This document shows positions 8,768 to 17,774 of a stretch of DNA of 64,000 bases, one piece after another. This DNA is from Paenibacillus oryzisoli. Its GTDB lineage: Bacteria; Bacillota; Bacilli; Paenibacillales; NBRC-103111. The first letter of the stretch is position 1, and every line of letters begins with the position of its first letter. The position numbers and the translations under genes were made by a program. The DNA lies in assembly GCF_001653565.1 (NCBI RefSeq), contig NZ_LYPB01000069.1:186001-250000 (forward strand), read 5' to 3'. The notes under the pieces were generated by a model that made no database searches, had not been told where the DNA came from, and worked only from the letters and a program-made list of their open reading frames with translations.

Positions 8768-8800
8768 CCCTTTTTAGGTTGCACATACCAAGCGATTCTC

Positions 8801-10336
8801 TTACTTCTTTTGCTGTGCCTGATATGCCTTGTTAACTGCTTCCAGAACTTTGTTGCCGCCTTGATCACGCCATTTCTTGGATAGCTCGGCTAATCCAGTG
8901 TCAATGTCCTTCTTGCCGGCGATCATGTCGAGATAATATTGACCCAATAGCTCGCCCAAAACGCTGCCCATCTCTACTTCCTCTGCGGTCGTCACATTGA
9001 CGAGATTAGGGACCAGGTATTTGGTCGCAATATCTACGGATTGCTTCGCACGGTCAGCCTGAGGTTCTGTTTGAGGCAAATAATTTTCTGTAAGCGGCCA
9101 AACGACACTGCCCCACGCGAGAGGATGCGACCAGCCGCTAGAGGCAAACCCGTCTTTGGCCCGTTCTTCTTCATTGTACGTAATTTTATCGCCTGCCTTC
9201 GTATAATGAACGCCTTCGATGCCAAGCTCCAGCAAGCTTCGACCTTCCTTAGAAAGCATAAATTCGATTAGTTTCGCCGCTTTTTGCGGATCTTTGGCGT
9301 TTTTGGTAATGGCTGTGAACAGCCCGCCCTTCGGCGCACTCGCCATGCCTCGCTTGCCTTCCGGTCCAGCCGGCGGTGCCATAAATCCAAGCTTTCCTTG
9401 CGGATTCACTTTTTGTAAGCTCGTTTCCAGACGGTTCACGTGACGGAACAGCGGAGTACCCATAAATCCGACTTTACTTTGGAAAAACTTCTGCTCCCGC
9501 TGCTGCGTATCGTTCAGCAGAAATTCCGGATCAATCAGCTTTTCGTCCCACAATTTACGCAAATATTGAACACTCTGTTTAAAAGCAGGATGCTCAAATA
9601 TGGGAACGACCTTACCTGCACTGTCCAGCACCCAATCGCCATAAGGTAAACCATAACCAAACATGACGAAATTGAACGATCCGTTGAATCCAGTGCTTTT
9701 GCTGCCTGTCAGTCCGTACGTATCGGCCTTTCCGTTTTTGTCGGGATCTTTCGTCGCGATTTCTTTGAGCACCGTGTAGAAGTCATCCAGCGTCTGGGGT
9801 TCCTTCAGACCAAGTGTTTCAAGCCAGTCCGCGCGGTAAGCGACCGTGGTGTTCGAGCGCTCCTCAATGAAGGGGTATCCGTAATACTTACCATTAACGG
9901 CAGTCCAGGACAGTTGCTTCTCGAGCTTCTCCTTCACCGTCGGCATGACAGACAAATAGTCATTTAATGGCAAGAGCAAGCCTTCGGTAATCCATTGGTT
10001 CAATGATGGAGACGGATAGTTGATGGTCACGATATCAGGCAAGTCTCCCGTTGCCATGGCAACGTTGATTTTCTCAAAGCCGTTCTCCGGCACGAGTTTG
10101 ACTTCCAGATCGATCCCGAGCTTCTTATTGATTTCGGAAATAATTCGGTCCCCTGCATTAATTGCCTTAGCGGCTCCGTCACCCGGGGTCAGAAATACGA
10201 TTTTGACCTTTTGGTCTTCCTTATTCGTTCCAGCAGCGCCGGCTACAGACTCATTCTCGGAATTTCCACAACCGGATACACATACCGCGAGCACCCCCGT
10301 AAGGGCAATTGCAAGCCATTTATTATTTTTTAGCAT
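8801..10336 (-). CDS. Extracellular sugar-binding lipoprotein of an LplABC-type transporter
   Basis: 511-residue solute-binding protein of the family 1 (LplA/YtcQ) type. A lipoprotein signal peptide ends in the lipobox VSGC with modified C23, so the mature protein is tethered outside the membrane. Its motifs WITEGLLLPLNDYL and ETLGLKEPQTLDDFYTVLKEI are typical of oligosaccharide-binding proteins of this group. It follows the two permease genes (29-base gap) and is the last gene before a strong terminator, so it completes the transporter. The ATPase is missing from the operon, as usual for this family, which relies on a shared MsmX-like ATPase. Substrate unknown, but the sulfatase and sensor upstream suggest a modified glycan fragment. 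Confidence 0.93.
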   Translation of the reverse strand: MLKNNKWLAIALTGVLAVCVSGCGNSENESVAGAAGTNKEDQKVKIVFLTPGDGAAKAINAGDRIISEINKKLGIDLEVKLVPENGFEKINVAMATGDLPDIVTINYPSPSLNQWITEGLLLPLNDYLSVMPTVKEKLEKQLSWTAVNGKYYGYPFIEERSNTTVAYRADWLETLGLKEPQTLDDFYTVLKEIATKDPDKNGKADTYGLTGSKSTGFNGSFNFVMFGYGLPYGDWVLDSAGKVVPIFEHPAFKQSVQYLRKLWDEKLIDPEFLLNDTQQREQKFFQSKVGFMGTPLFRHVNRLETSLQKVNPQGKLGFMAPPAGPEGKRGMASAPKGGLFTAITKNAKDPQKAAKLIEFMLSKEGRSLLELGIEGVHYTKAGDKITYNEEERAKDGFASSGWSHPLAWGSVVWPLTENYLPQTEPQADRAKQSVDIATKYLVPNLVNVTTAEEVEMGSVLGELLGQYYLDMIAGKKDIDTGLAELSKKWRDQGGNKVLEAVNKAYQAQQKK

Positions 10337-10365
10337 CGATTATCCTCCTCTTCTATTACGAACCC

Positions 10366-11232
10366 TTATTCCTTAACTGCTCCCAGAGTGACCCCTTGCA
10401 CGAAATATCGCTGAAAGAAAGGGTAGATAAGCATGACTGGTATAGTAGAAATCATGATCGTTGCCATCTTAATCGATTGACCGAGCAGAAAGGGACTGTC
10501 CCCTCCAGATTGAAAAGCGGCCTCGTTATCAATGAGCATGGACCTCATAAATAACTGAAGAGGCCATATTTCCTTATCTGTCACATACATAACCGCTGTG
10601 AAAAATTCGTTCCACTTCGACACCGCATAAAACAAAGATATGGTGGCGATGGCTGGCATCGACAATGGGACGATGATGCGCAGCAATATGCCAATATCAT
10701 GGCAGCCGTCAATGCGGGCAGACTCCTCCAAGCTTTCCGGAACGGATGAGAAAAAGCTGCGCATCAGAATCAGATTATATGTCTGAATCGCTGCGGGAAT
10801 CATCATGGACCACATCGAGTTAATGATTCCAAGCTGTTTGACTACCAAATAGTTCGGGATGATCCCCCCGCTGAACATCATCGTGAATACGATCATGAAC
10901 ATGATGATACGTCCGCCAGGCAATTGCTTCTTGGAGAGTGCGTAAGCAGCCAAAGTGGTTGCTATCATAGAGATGGCTGTCCCAAATATCGTAATGATGA
11001 GACTGACTTTGTATGAAACCCACAACTGCTTCAGACCGAGAATATAGCTGTAAGCTTCGAATGTAATCGCTTTCGGATAGAGATGAAGGCTGGATGACAT
11101 ACTCTCTTGCATCGGTGTGATCGAGACGATGAGCGAGTCCCAGAACGGGTACAGTGTCAACAGCGTGATCAACGCCAAAAATATAACATTCGTTGCGTTA
11201 AATAATTTTCCGCCGAGACTGTTACGAACCAT
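10366..11232 (-). CDS. Carbohydrate ABC transporter permease, LplC/YtcP type
   Basis: 288 residues from ATG 11232, chosen because GGAGG lies eight bases upstream; an upstream in-frame start at 11274 would overlap the previous gene and lacks a ribosome site. Six hydrophobic segments, the EAA loop EESARIDGCHDIGILLRI and the family C-terminal ending (RYFVQGVTLGAVKE) identify an inner-membrane sugar permease that pairs with the LplB-type permease encoded just before. Co-transcribed with it (22-base gap) and with the binding protein after it. Confidence 0.92.
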   Translation of the reverse strand: MVRNSLGGKLFNATNVIFLALITLLTLYPFWDSLIVSITPMQESMSSSLHLYPKAITFEAYSYILGLKQLWVSYKVSLIITIFGTAISMIATTLAAYALSKKQLPGGRIIMFMIVFTMMFSGGIIPNYLVVKQLGIINSMWSMMIPAAIQTYNLILMRSFFSSVPESLEESARIDGCHDIGILLRIIVPLSMPAIATISLFYAVSKWNEFFTAVMYVTDKEIWPLQLFMRSMLIDNEAAFQSGGDSPFLLGQSIKMATIMISTIPVMLIYPFFQRYFVQGVTLGAVKE

Positions 11233-11254
11233 GCTGCATTCCTCCTTTTCCGTT

Positions 11255-12205
11255 TTAGTAAATACCTTGCTCACCCATCATGCGCGCCATTCGATTTGCA
11301 ATAATTAGCAGGACGAAATTAATTGCCGACTTAAATAATCCGAGAGCTGCAGCCAGGCTAAACCGTCCCTCAGTTAGCCCAATCCTATACACATAGGTGT
11401 CGATAATATCAGATGTTTGATAAACGCCGGGATGGTACAACACGAATATTTGTTCGAAACCTGCCTCCATCAAGTGGCCAATTCGCAAAATCAATAAAAT
11501 AATAATTGTGCTGCGAATGCACGGCAGCGTAATATGCCAGATTCTCCTCCATCGGTTGGCCCCATCCACCAATGCGGCCTCATACAACTGTGGATTGACT
11601 CCTGCGAGTGCGGCCATATAGATGATTGTGTTCCAACCGAACTCCTTCCAGATCATCGACCAGACGAGCGTGCTGCGAAAATAGCTTTCATCCGTCAGGA
11701 AGCCTACCGGATCTCCGCCAAGCGAACGGATCGCGTTGTTCACAACACCGCTGTCGGTAGACAGCAGATTGATTAACAGCCCGCCCAGAATGACCCAGGA
11801 AATGAAATGTGGCAAGTAAATAATCGTTTGCACCGTGCGCTTAAATACCATTTTACGTACTTCATTCATTAATACCGCCACCAACAACGGCAGCGGAAAG
11901 CCGAAAACAAGCCTGTACAAGCTGATCACAATTGTATTCCAAAACACTTGCCAGAACTTATCGAGCGCGAACAACGCCTCGAAGTGCTTCAATCCTACCC
12001 ATGGACTTCCGATAATCCCTTTCGTAATGCTAAATTGCTTGAACGCGATCAGGGCGCCATACATCGGGTAATAATGAAAGACACCATAATAAACAATCGC
12101 AGGCACAAGCATCAAATAAATAAAGCGGTTGGATACGATGCGTTTCCATAACACCCTTCTCTGAATATTGATTTTTGCCCACGATGTGGTCGCTGGTACT
12201 GCCAT
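11255..12205 (-). CDS. Carbohydrate ABC transporter permease, LplB type
   Basis: 316 residues from ATG 12205, which has GGGGGAG eight bases upstream. The frame stays open to 12298, but the extra 31 residues do not resemble the family and have no ribosome site. Helix 1 (FIYLMLVPAIVYYGVFHYYP), the loop GSPWVGLKHFEALF and the EAA loop EAALVDGANRWRRIW identify the LplB family. The ribosome binding site is the 3' arm of a long hairpin at 12214-12281, suggesting translational control. Upstream on the same strand is a membrane-bound AraC regulator, likely its activator. Confidence 0.92.
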   Translation of the reverse strand: MAVPATTSWAKINIQRRVLWKRIVSNRFIYLMLVPAIVYYGVFHYYPMYGALIAFKQFSITKGIIGSPWVGLKHFEALFALDKFWQVFWNTIVISLYRLVFGFPLPLLVAVLMNEVRKMVFKRTVQTIIYLPHFISWVILGGLLINLLSTDSGVVNNAIRSLGGDPVGFLTDESYFRSTLVWSMIWKEFGWNTIIYMAALAGVNPQLYEAALVDGANRWRRIWHITLPCIRSTIIILLILRIGHLMEAGFEQIFVLYHPGVYQTSDIIDTYVYRIGLTEGRFSLAAALGLFKSAINFVLLIIANRMARMMGEQGIY

Positions 12206-12213
12206 AGACCAAA

Positions 12214-12281
12214 CTCCCCCTTTCCTTATGCTTGTTATCTGCAGGTTTTGTATGCAGTTCGAGCATAAAGTGAAGGGGGAG
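12214..12281 (-). promoter_or_regulatory. Hairpin that can mask the ribosome site of the lplB-type permease
   Basis: In the mRNA (minus strand) the segment 12263-12281 can pair with 12214-12231: nine pairs (CTCCCCCTT with AAGGGGGAG), a small internal loop, then six pairs (TTATGC with GCATAA). The inner loop can form a further CTGCA/TGCAG stem. The 3' arm contains the Shine-Dalgarno GGGGGAG of the permease gene, so folding would hide it. No T-run follows, so it is not a terminator. A protein or ligand that opens the hairpin is conceivable; this is inference. Confidence 0.5.
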
Positions 12282-12355
12282 GCGTCCTCAAGATTCAATT
12301 GTTAGTAACGGTTTCATTTGTCGTTTTTCTTAGGTATCAATTGATCGGATTGGAT

Positions 12356-14683
12356 TCAATCGTTCCTATTCAAGCTCTCCAATCGGTCTAATACGTCCCG
12401 ATTCCGATACTCGGTCGGCGTCTGACCTATTATTTTTTTGAATGTGCGAATCAAATTCTGCTTCTGTCCGAACCCCGTTGCTTCGGCGATATCATTAATA
12501 TTGCGGTCCGTCTCCTTTAAGAGCCGGCACGCTTCACGGAAGCGCGTATCCGTCAAATAATCGATAAACGTAGATCCCGTCATTTCCTTAAACAGCTTCG
12601 AAACATAGTGGCTATTCATGTAGGCCATATCGGCTAGCATCTGAAGACCGAGTGGCTCACGGTAATGATTATGGATATACGCCACCAACTTGGCGATAAC
12701 TTCCGCGTTTTTATTATCTCGCCTATGCGCCAGATCATCAGCGATATATGTAATAATACCGTCTAGCCAAAGACTGATTTCTTCTAAATTTTGAAGTTTG
12801 GCGAATTCGTAATGCCATCGGTTGACTTGCTCAACTGGTTCTTCACCGTATACAGCAAGCTCCACCCATACCGTCAAGAGTGCGTTCAGCAAGTGAAACA
12901 AGATCATATTTTTGTAATTGAGTCCGAAATGACCGTCATGTTCGAGTTGATTAATGATGCTATTTTTTGTGTCTTTGACTTTGTCTAAATGGCCAGACTT
13001 CAGATCGCCGACAAGTTTATCTACATGCTGGCGGTACGCGATAAAGTGGTTCCGATTGGCACGATTGACGTTCAAGTCGTGAATGGACAGTATGTTTCCA
13101 ATCCCCGCGATTCTTTCGTGCAGAAGTGCTTCAGTTGCTTCATTATAGGAAAGCGGTATTTCCGTAATAAGCTCGTAGTTCCCGCCAATTCCGAATGTAA
13201 CGTTGACACCTTCCAGTTTCGAAGTCACCTCGCTTTTGACGCGAAACGCAAGTTCCTTCGCCTTGTCAGTAGCAGGGGTGGTCAAATCACAATGTCCCGT
13301 GTTGAGAATGATGACGTCATGCTTATGAAACCAGCTAATGTAGGCCCCTTTGCCAAATAAAGCGATAGCGTCCTCGCAGATGGTGCGAATCTGGAAGTGG
13401 ATCAGGTTACGTAACTGTTCGTCAGGAGACCTGAGCATATCTCCGTTCAAATGAACCCGAATTGCCATCACGAGAAAATGGGTTGGCTCTAGATCAAGAC
13501 GATAATAGTTCAACTGCCTGATCATTTCTGCCTGATCGGCGGTTTTGCCTGAGAGCAGATTCAGCAGGAAATGATCCCTTAATATGAGTTCCTGGCCGCG
13601 AAACTTAGTCTTGAACTCCTCATTTTCATGATGCAGCCGATCGATCGATTCGCGGATAAATCCGAACTCATCCCCGTATTTAGCCTTTGGCAGTGGCTTC
13701 TCCATGTAAGATACGAGCGCTTGCACCATATTCTGGACAGGCTGATAATGCCTTCTCGAGACAACTACCATTAGGAACACGCCTACTGCCAAGCTGATTA
13801 CTGAGATGAGAAGTGTAATCCGTATCACTTCATTGGAGCGTTTGAATAGCTCCCCGTGTGGATTTAACGTAATGTATATCCAGTTGTTGAACGATGAGCT
13901 CAGAAATGATACGAACACCTTCTTACCACCGATTGTTTCCACGAAATAGCCTTCTTTATCATGGCGAATTCGTTCGATATCCGCCTGCTCGAACGGTTCG
14001 AGCAGCATGCTCTTATCTTTGTAAGACAGCACTTCGCCGTTCCCATTCAGAACCGCGACATTGCCAAGTTTCCGGTTGTTCGTATTAACAACAGCATTAT
14101 AGAGCACATCTTCCTTAAGGTTAATCAGCAAGACGCCTTTCTTATCCACGCTATTGAACGGGACGGTAATTAGAAAACTAATGACGTTTTCTCGAACCCC
14201 TTCGGCATTCAACATGCTCGCCGCTACCCAGGCTGATGTGCTCCGCCCTTCTACAAAACGTTCCAATACCTGTCGGTATGAAAAGTCGGTCATGTCGGTA
14301 ATACCTGAACTCGATATTAACTTCCGATTGACAGAACTGTACAAATAAATGGAGTGCATATAATTGGATGAATTGATTCGTTCATCGAACAGGGCTCCTG
14401 TATTTTTCAGAAACCGATATTCTTCTTCTAAATTCCACGGAAACCAAACTGATTTCTGAACATCACTGTTCAATGCTAGCGTCGTAGCGATTTGCTGAAC
14501 TTCGCCAAGCGATTGATCGACAATCTTGCTCGTCTGCAACAACAATTCGTTATTGGCACCGATAACTTCATCCTTCAGCATAGCTGTCGTGTAGCGATAT
14601 ACGAGCGCCCCCGCCAGACAAGTAATCAGAACGACAGCAACTGTCAAATGAAACAGCAACCGGATATAGATGGATCGTTTCAT
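12356..14683 (-). CDS. Membrane-bound AraC-family regulator with extracellular sensor domain
   Basis: 775 residues. Helices at about 8-30 and 288-308 flank an extracellular sensing domain of about 255 residues. The long cytoplasmic part ends in a double helix-turn-helix AraC domain (about 662-762; LQMLADMAYMNSHYVSKLFK and INDIAEATGFGQKQNLIRTF). There is no receiver or kinase domain, so it is a one-component transmembrane regulator that senses outside and acts on DNA inside. The start has GGGGGGG four bases upstream. It lies between the sulfatase and the transporter genes on the same strand and probably controls them. Confidence 0.9.
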   Translation of the reverse strand: MKRSIYIRLLFHLTVAVVLITCLAGALVYRYTTAMLKDEVIGANNELLLQTSKIVDQSLGEVQQIATTLALNSDVQKSVWFPWNLEEEYRFLKNTGALFDERINSSNYMHSIYLYSSVNRKLISSSGITDMTDFSYRQVLERFVEGRSTSAWVAASMLNAEGVRENVISFLITVPFNSVDKKGVLLINLKEDVLYNAVVNTNNRKLGNVAVLNGNGEVLSYKDKSMLLEPFEQADIERIRHDKEGYFVETIGGKKVFVSFLSSSFNNWIYITLNPHGELFKRSNEVIRITLLISVISLAVGVFLMVVVSRRHYQPVQNMVQALVSYMEKPLPKAKYGDEFGFIRESIDRLHHENEEFKTKFRGQELILRDHFLLNLLSGKTADQAEMIRQLNYYRLDLEPTHFLVMAIRVHLNGDMLRSPDEQLRNLIHFQIRTICEDAIALFGKGAYISWFHKHDVIILNTGHCDLTTPATDKAKELAFRVKSEVTSKLEGVNVTFGIGGNYELITEIPLSYNEATEALLHERIAGIGNILSIHDLNVNRANRNHFIAYRQHVDKLVGDLKSGHLDKVKDTKNSIINQLEHDGHFGLNYKNMILFHLLNALLTVWVELAVYGEEPVEQVNRWHYEFAKLQNLEEISLWLDGIITYIADDLAHRRDNKNAEVIAKLVAYIHNHYREPLGLQMLADMAYMNSHYVSKLFKEMTGSTFIDYLTDTRFREACRLLKETDRNINDIAEATGFGQKQNLIRTFKKIIGQTPTEYRNRDVLDRLESLNRND

Positions 14684-14767
14684 CGGACCCCCCCCTCATC
14701 TGTGGCCGTTTCAGCGACAGCTTATCGTATGGCATGCACCATGTGTGCAGCAGACAGCATTTCAAAT

Positions 14768-16234
14768 CTACGATTTCACTAACGGCTTAAACGCACTACT
14801 TTCTATCACCCCTGGCGCGAGCGGCCTCATCTGTCCGAGCCCTGTAACTGGCGCAGAGATACCTTCCTTCCCTGGAATGGCATATTTGCTAAACCAAGTT
14901 CCCAAGCGCATTCGGAGTTCTTCTATCACAGCTTGATACTCACTCTCCTCAGCCTGATTCATATTCTCATCCGGGTCATTCACTAGGTCATACAGCTCAT
15001 GTGGCCCATACGGATAGTGATGTACGTATTTCCACTCTCGGGTGCGAATCATTCGAACGGGCCCATACTCGTCATAGATGACAATGTCCTCTCGACCTTC
15101 ACCTGTACGCTCTACTAGTAGATCGTAAAAGCTTCGACCTGGCAGCCGCTCTTGTTCGGGATTAGATAACCCAACGTAGTCGAGCAATGTAGGGAACAGG
15201 TCATATTGGCTAATCAACTCATGCTGTACTTGCCCCGCAGGAATAACACCAATATGGCTAAAAATAGCAGGTACCTTTACTGATGTATCATACATATTGA
15301 AAGGGAATGTACCATTTCCCTTTCCCCATATTCCATGATGGCCCATGTTCATACCATTGTCGCCCGTAAACACGATCAACGTATTATCACGGAGCCCCCG
15401 TTCTTCCAACATGTCCATGATCTTGCCAATTCCTTCGTCCATGGCTGTGACGGATGCGTAATATCCACGCAAGAGCTCATTACGTTTATCCCCTTCTCCT
15501 GTCGGTGCGGTGCGTGCCTGGTTCGGATGTAACGGCAGCTCAGGCACTGAATTGAACGGGCAATCTTCATAGAGCGCGACAAAAGATTCCGGATGCTCTG
15601 ACCGATCCCAAGGCGAATGCGGCGCTGTATAATGAACGCTCAAATAAAATGGAGAGCCCAAGTACGACATTTCGTCCAAAAATTGCATTGCGTTGTCCGT
15701 AATCATGTCGGTTACGTACCCGTCTACGATTTTTACCTCTCCGTTCTCCACGATATCGGGCCTCATATAGGAGCAGCCGCCTCTGGCGATTGAGAACCAG
15801 CGATCGAATCCTTTTCTCGGGACTGTACTGTTGCCCAAATGCCACTTGCCGCTTAATGCACAGGCATATCCGGTTTGAGCCAGCAGCTCCGTATATGTCG
15901 GCTGCTCTGCTAAATAATCGACCGCGGTCCGCTCATCGGCAAACACAGGTTCCGTTCGTACCTGTTCGTTTAATTCACTCGTGTTGACATTGCCTGAGCG
16001 AATCCAATCATGAACCCCATGCTGGGACGGGATTCTTCCAGTTAATATCGACGCACGTGCTGGCGAGCAGACCGGCGAGGTACAAAAGAAGTTATCAAAA
16101 CGCATGCCTTCCGCAGCGAGTCGATCTAGATTTGGTGTACGTATTTCACTATTACCGGCACAACCAAGCGCCCAGCTTCCCATATCGTCTGCAAGAATAA
16201 ACACAATGTTTGGTTTCTGATTGGTTTTTTCCAC
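14768..16234 (-). CDS. Sulfatase (type I, formylglycine-dependent)
   Basis: 488-residue sulfatase of the alkaline phosphatase superfamily. Metal ligands ADD (D16, D17), the maturation motif C-S-P-A-R at 56-60 (C56 is converted to formylglycine), GKWHLG with K130 and H132, and GDNG with D292 and N293 are all present. No signal peptide is visible, so it should desulfate imported oligosaccharides in the cytoplasm. Start is GTG 16234, with GGAGG ten bases upstream. The maturation enzyme is not in the window. It heads an operon with the AraC sensor and ABC transporter, suggesting use of a sulfated glycan; the exact sulfated sugar cannot be told. Confidence 0.93.
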   Translation of the reverse strand: MEKTNQKPNIVFILADDMGSWALGCAGNSEIRTPNLDRLAAEGMRFDNFFCTSPVCSPARASILTGRIPSQHGVHDWIRSGNVNTSELNEQVRTEPVFADERTAVDYLAEQPTYTELLAQTGYACALSGKWHLGNSTVPRKGFDRWFSIARGGCSYMRPDIVENGEVKIVDGYVTDMITDNAMQFLDEMSYLGSPFYLSVHYTAPHSPWDRSEHPESFVALYEDCPFNSVPELPLHPNQARTAPTGEGDKRNELLRGYYASVTAMDEGIGKIMDMLEERGLRDNTLIVFTGDNGMNMGHHGIWGKGNGTFPFNMYDTSVKVPAIFSHIGVIPAGQVQHELISQYDLFPTLLDYVGLSNPEQERLPGRSFYDLLVERTGEGREDIVIYDEYGPVRMIRTREWKYVHHYPYGPHELYDLVNDPDENMNQAEESEYQAVIEELRMRLGTWFSKYAIPGKEGISAPVTGLGQMRPLAPGVIESSAFKPLVKS

Positions 16235-16371
16235 GAAATCAACGCCTCCATAAGTGTAATGTACAATAATTTCCCCAACTATAACGTACTATTTACAACA
16301 CGTAGATTCCATGTCACAATCAACGGTATATTTGACAATTCTTACGATGTCTGCGAGTGGGAGGTCCTCTA

Positions 16372-17256
16372 TTGTTTATTCTGTATCCTGATTCACAACG
16401 GCTAGAATTTAGTTTTCAACCCACTTGGATTCGACATATGTTAAAACCACATGATTTCAGCTTCGGTCCTGTAAGAAATCCAATCCCCGTCTTCTGGCTC
16501 ATTCTAGATGGGATTCGTACGATTCAAATCGAGGATGAGATGCATATTGTTCGTAAAGGCGATCTCATTGTATTTCCCCCAGGTGTACCCTACCAGCTTC
16601 ACGCGGAACAGTCTGGCGATCCTATAAGTTACTTATCACTCAGCTGTATGATTAAGCTTGGACCGTTCAAATTTCATGAATCATATGAATTTCCGTTAAT
16701 TACCAAATTGACAGACAGTAGTGCTGTTACTCGACTTTCTGAACTATGGATGACATCTGTCGTCTTATTCGAGCAATTTGCCACCATACTGCAAAGACAC
16801 GTTGACGCGCACATTCAACTAATCACATCACTCGGACTGCTTCGGGTTCAAGGAGCTGTCCAGCAATGGTTTGCACTATTAATGGAATTACTTCTACCAC
16901 AACTGCCGAATCCACTTCCCACCATCGATCCTCGGATTGTCAAAGTATGTGCTTATATCCAGGAGCATGCTTATGAATCACTCCCGCTAGAAAAGTTGGC
17001 TGCTCATGTTTATTTAAGTGGAAGTCATTTCAGCTATTTATTCCGGAAAGAGATGGGACAACCACCTTCTCAGTATGTGCGAAACCATCGAATCCAGATT
17101 TCCGAGGAGTTGCTCGTTCAGACTGATTTGTCCATTAACGAAATCTCTCGACGTGTTGGTTACAACGAACTTAGCGAATTTAGTCGCGCTTTTCGTAATA
17201 CTGCTGGGATGAGTCCACAAGCCTATCGGAAACAGATGCGATTAACGGTTTATTGA
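16372..17256 (+). CDS. AraC-family transcriptional regulator with cupin sensor domain
   Basis: 294 residues from TTG 16372, chosen because GGGAGG lies seven bases upstream; a GTG at 16357 is inside that ribosome site. Residues 25-95 form a cupin-like ligand-binding domain (EDEMHIVRKGDLIVFPPGVPYQLH), and about 190-290 the AraC DNA-binding domain (LEKLAAHVYLSGSHFSYLFRK, then INEISRRVGYNELSEFSRAF). It is transcribed divergently from the sulfatase operon with about 137 bases between starts, so it probably regulates that operon in response to a sugar. Cytoplasmic. Confidence 0.9.
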   Translation: MFILYPDSQRLEFSFQPTWIRHMLKPHDFSFGPVRNPIPVFWLILDGIRTIQIEDEMHIVRKGDLIVFPPGVPYQLHAEQSGDPISYLSLSCMIKLGPFKFHESYEFPLITKLTDSSAVTRLSELWMTSVVLFEQFATILQRHVDAHIQLITSLGLLRVQGAVQQWFALLMELLLPQLPNPLPTIDPRIVKVCAYIQEHAYESLPLEKLAAHVYLSGSHFSYLFRKEMGQPPSQYVRNHRIQISEELLVQTDLSINEISRRVGYNELSEFSRAFRNTAGMSPQAYRKQMRLTVY

Positions 17257-17273
17257 TTTGCGCAAAAGGTAAA

Positions 17274-17303
17274 GGGCACAACTAGGCTTACCCCATTGTG
17301 CCC
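17274..17303. terminator. Candidate bidirectional terminator between convergent genes
   Basis: Perfect eight-pair stem GGGCACAA/TTGTGCCC with a 14-base loop, 18 bases after the AraC stop and 31 bases from the stop of the convergent YhcH-type gene. Both flanks are T-poor (TTTACCTTTTG on the minus side), so efficiency is uncertain. Confidence 0.5.
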
Positions 17304-17333
17304 CTGAATTTATGAGTTCATTTCTTTCTCCCG

Positions 17334-17774
17334 TTAGAAAGCAATTTTATAAACGATTTTGGTTACTTCAACTTCTCGATGCTCGTGCGCCCCCACCAAA
17401 TGCGTATCTTCCGGGAAACAAATCAGAAAGTATCCATTTTCTAAGTACCCGGTAAATTTATGTTCTGAGGCTACATCGCCAAAATGGATATCACTCTGGC
17501 TATCATATTCCGTTAGATTGGTTAAACAATCCGTATTGGAAACTTCAACATACTCTCTTCCTTCTAAAACCAAGTGAATATCAATGTATTTCTTGTGCGC
17601 TTCAAAACGTTTCTCTTCTTTCGGACTTGTTGTAAACGTGATTTGGTTCTTGGTAAAACTTGTTGTTGCAAACGTCATTTCTCGTAGGTTGCTTTGAATA
17701 TCCTGAACGGCTTCCATAAGTCTCGGGTTGGCAAAGGCATACCGATCCAAATTCGTTATCTTGTCGTAGATCAT
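17334..17774 (-). CDS. YhcH/YjgK/YiaL family protein (possible sugar anomerase)
   Basis: 146 residues, the normal length of this small cupin-fold family. The diagnostic HKKYIDIHLVLEGREYVEV segment and the C-terminal PEDTHLVGAHEHREVEVTK segment provide the predicted metal/substrate histidines and glutamates. Some members (NanQ/YhcH) act as sugar anomerases or isomerases, often beside sugar oxidoreductases. Here its start overlaps the oxidoreductase stop by four bases, so the two are coupled. It probably processes the sugar imported by the same operon; the substrate is unknown. Confidence 0.88.
   Translation of the reverse strand: MIYDKITNLDRYAFANPRLMEAVQDIQSNLREMTFATTSFTKNQITFTTSPKEEKRFEAHKKYIDIHLVLEGREYVEVSNTDCLTNLTEYDSQSDIHFGDVASEHKFTGYLENGYFLICFPEDTHLVGAHEHREVEVTKIVYKIAF

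Larger units (their letters stand above)
8156..8800. other. 645-base gene-free region
   Basis: No convincing coding frame was found. The right part holds a strong terminator (8734-8767) for the binding-protein operon; the middle holds four copies of a 27-nt inverted-repeat unit (8418-8608). The left 200 bases should contain the promoter for the 111-residue protein unit, but I could not define -35 and -10 boxes with confidence. Confidence 0.6.
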
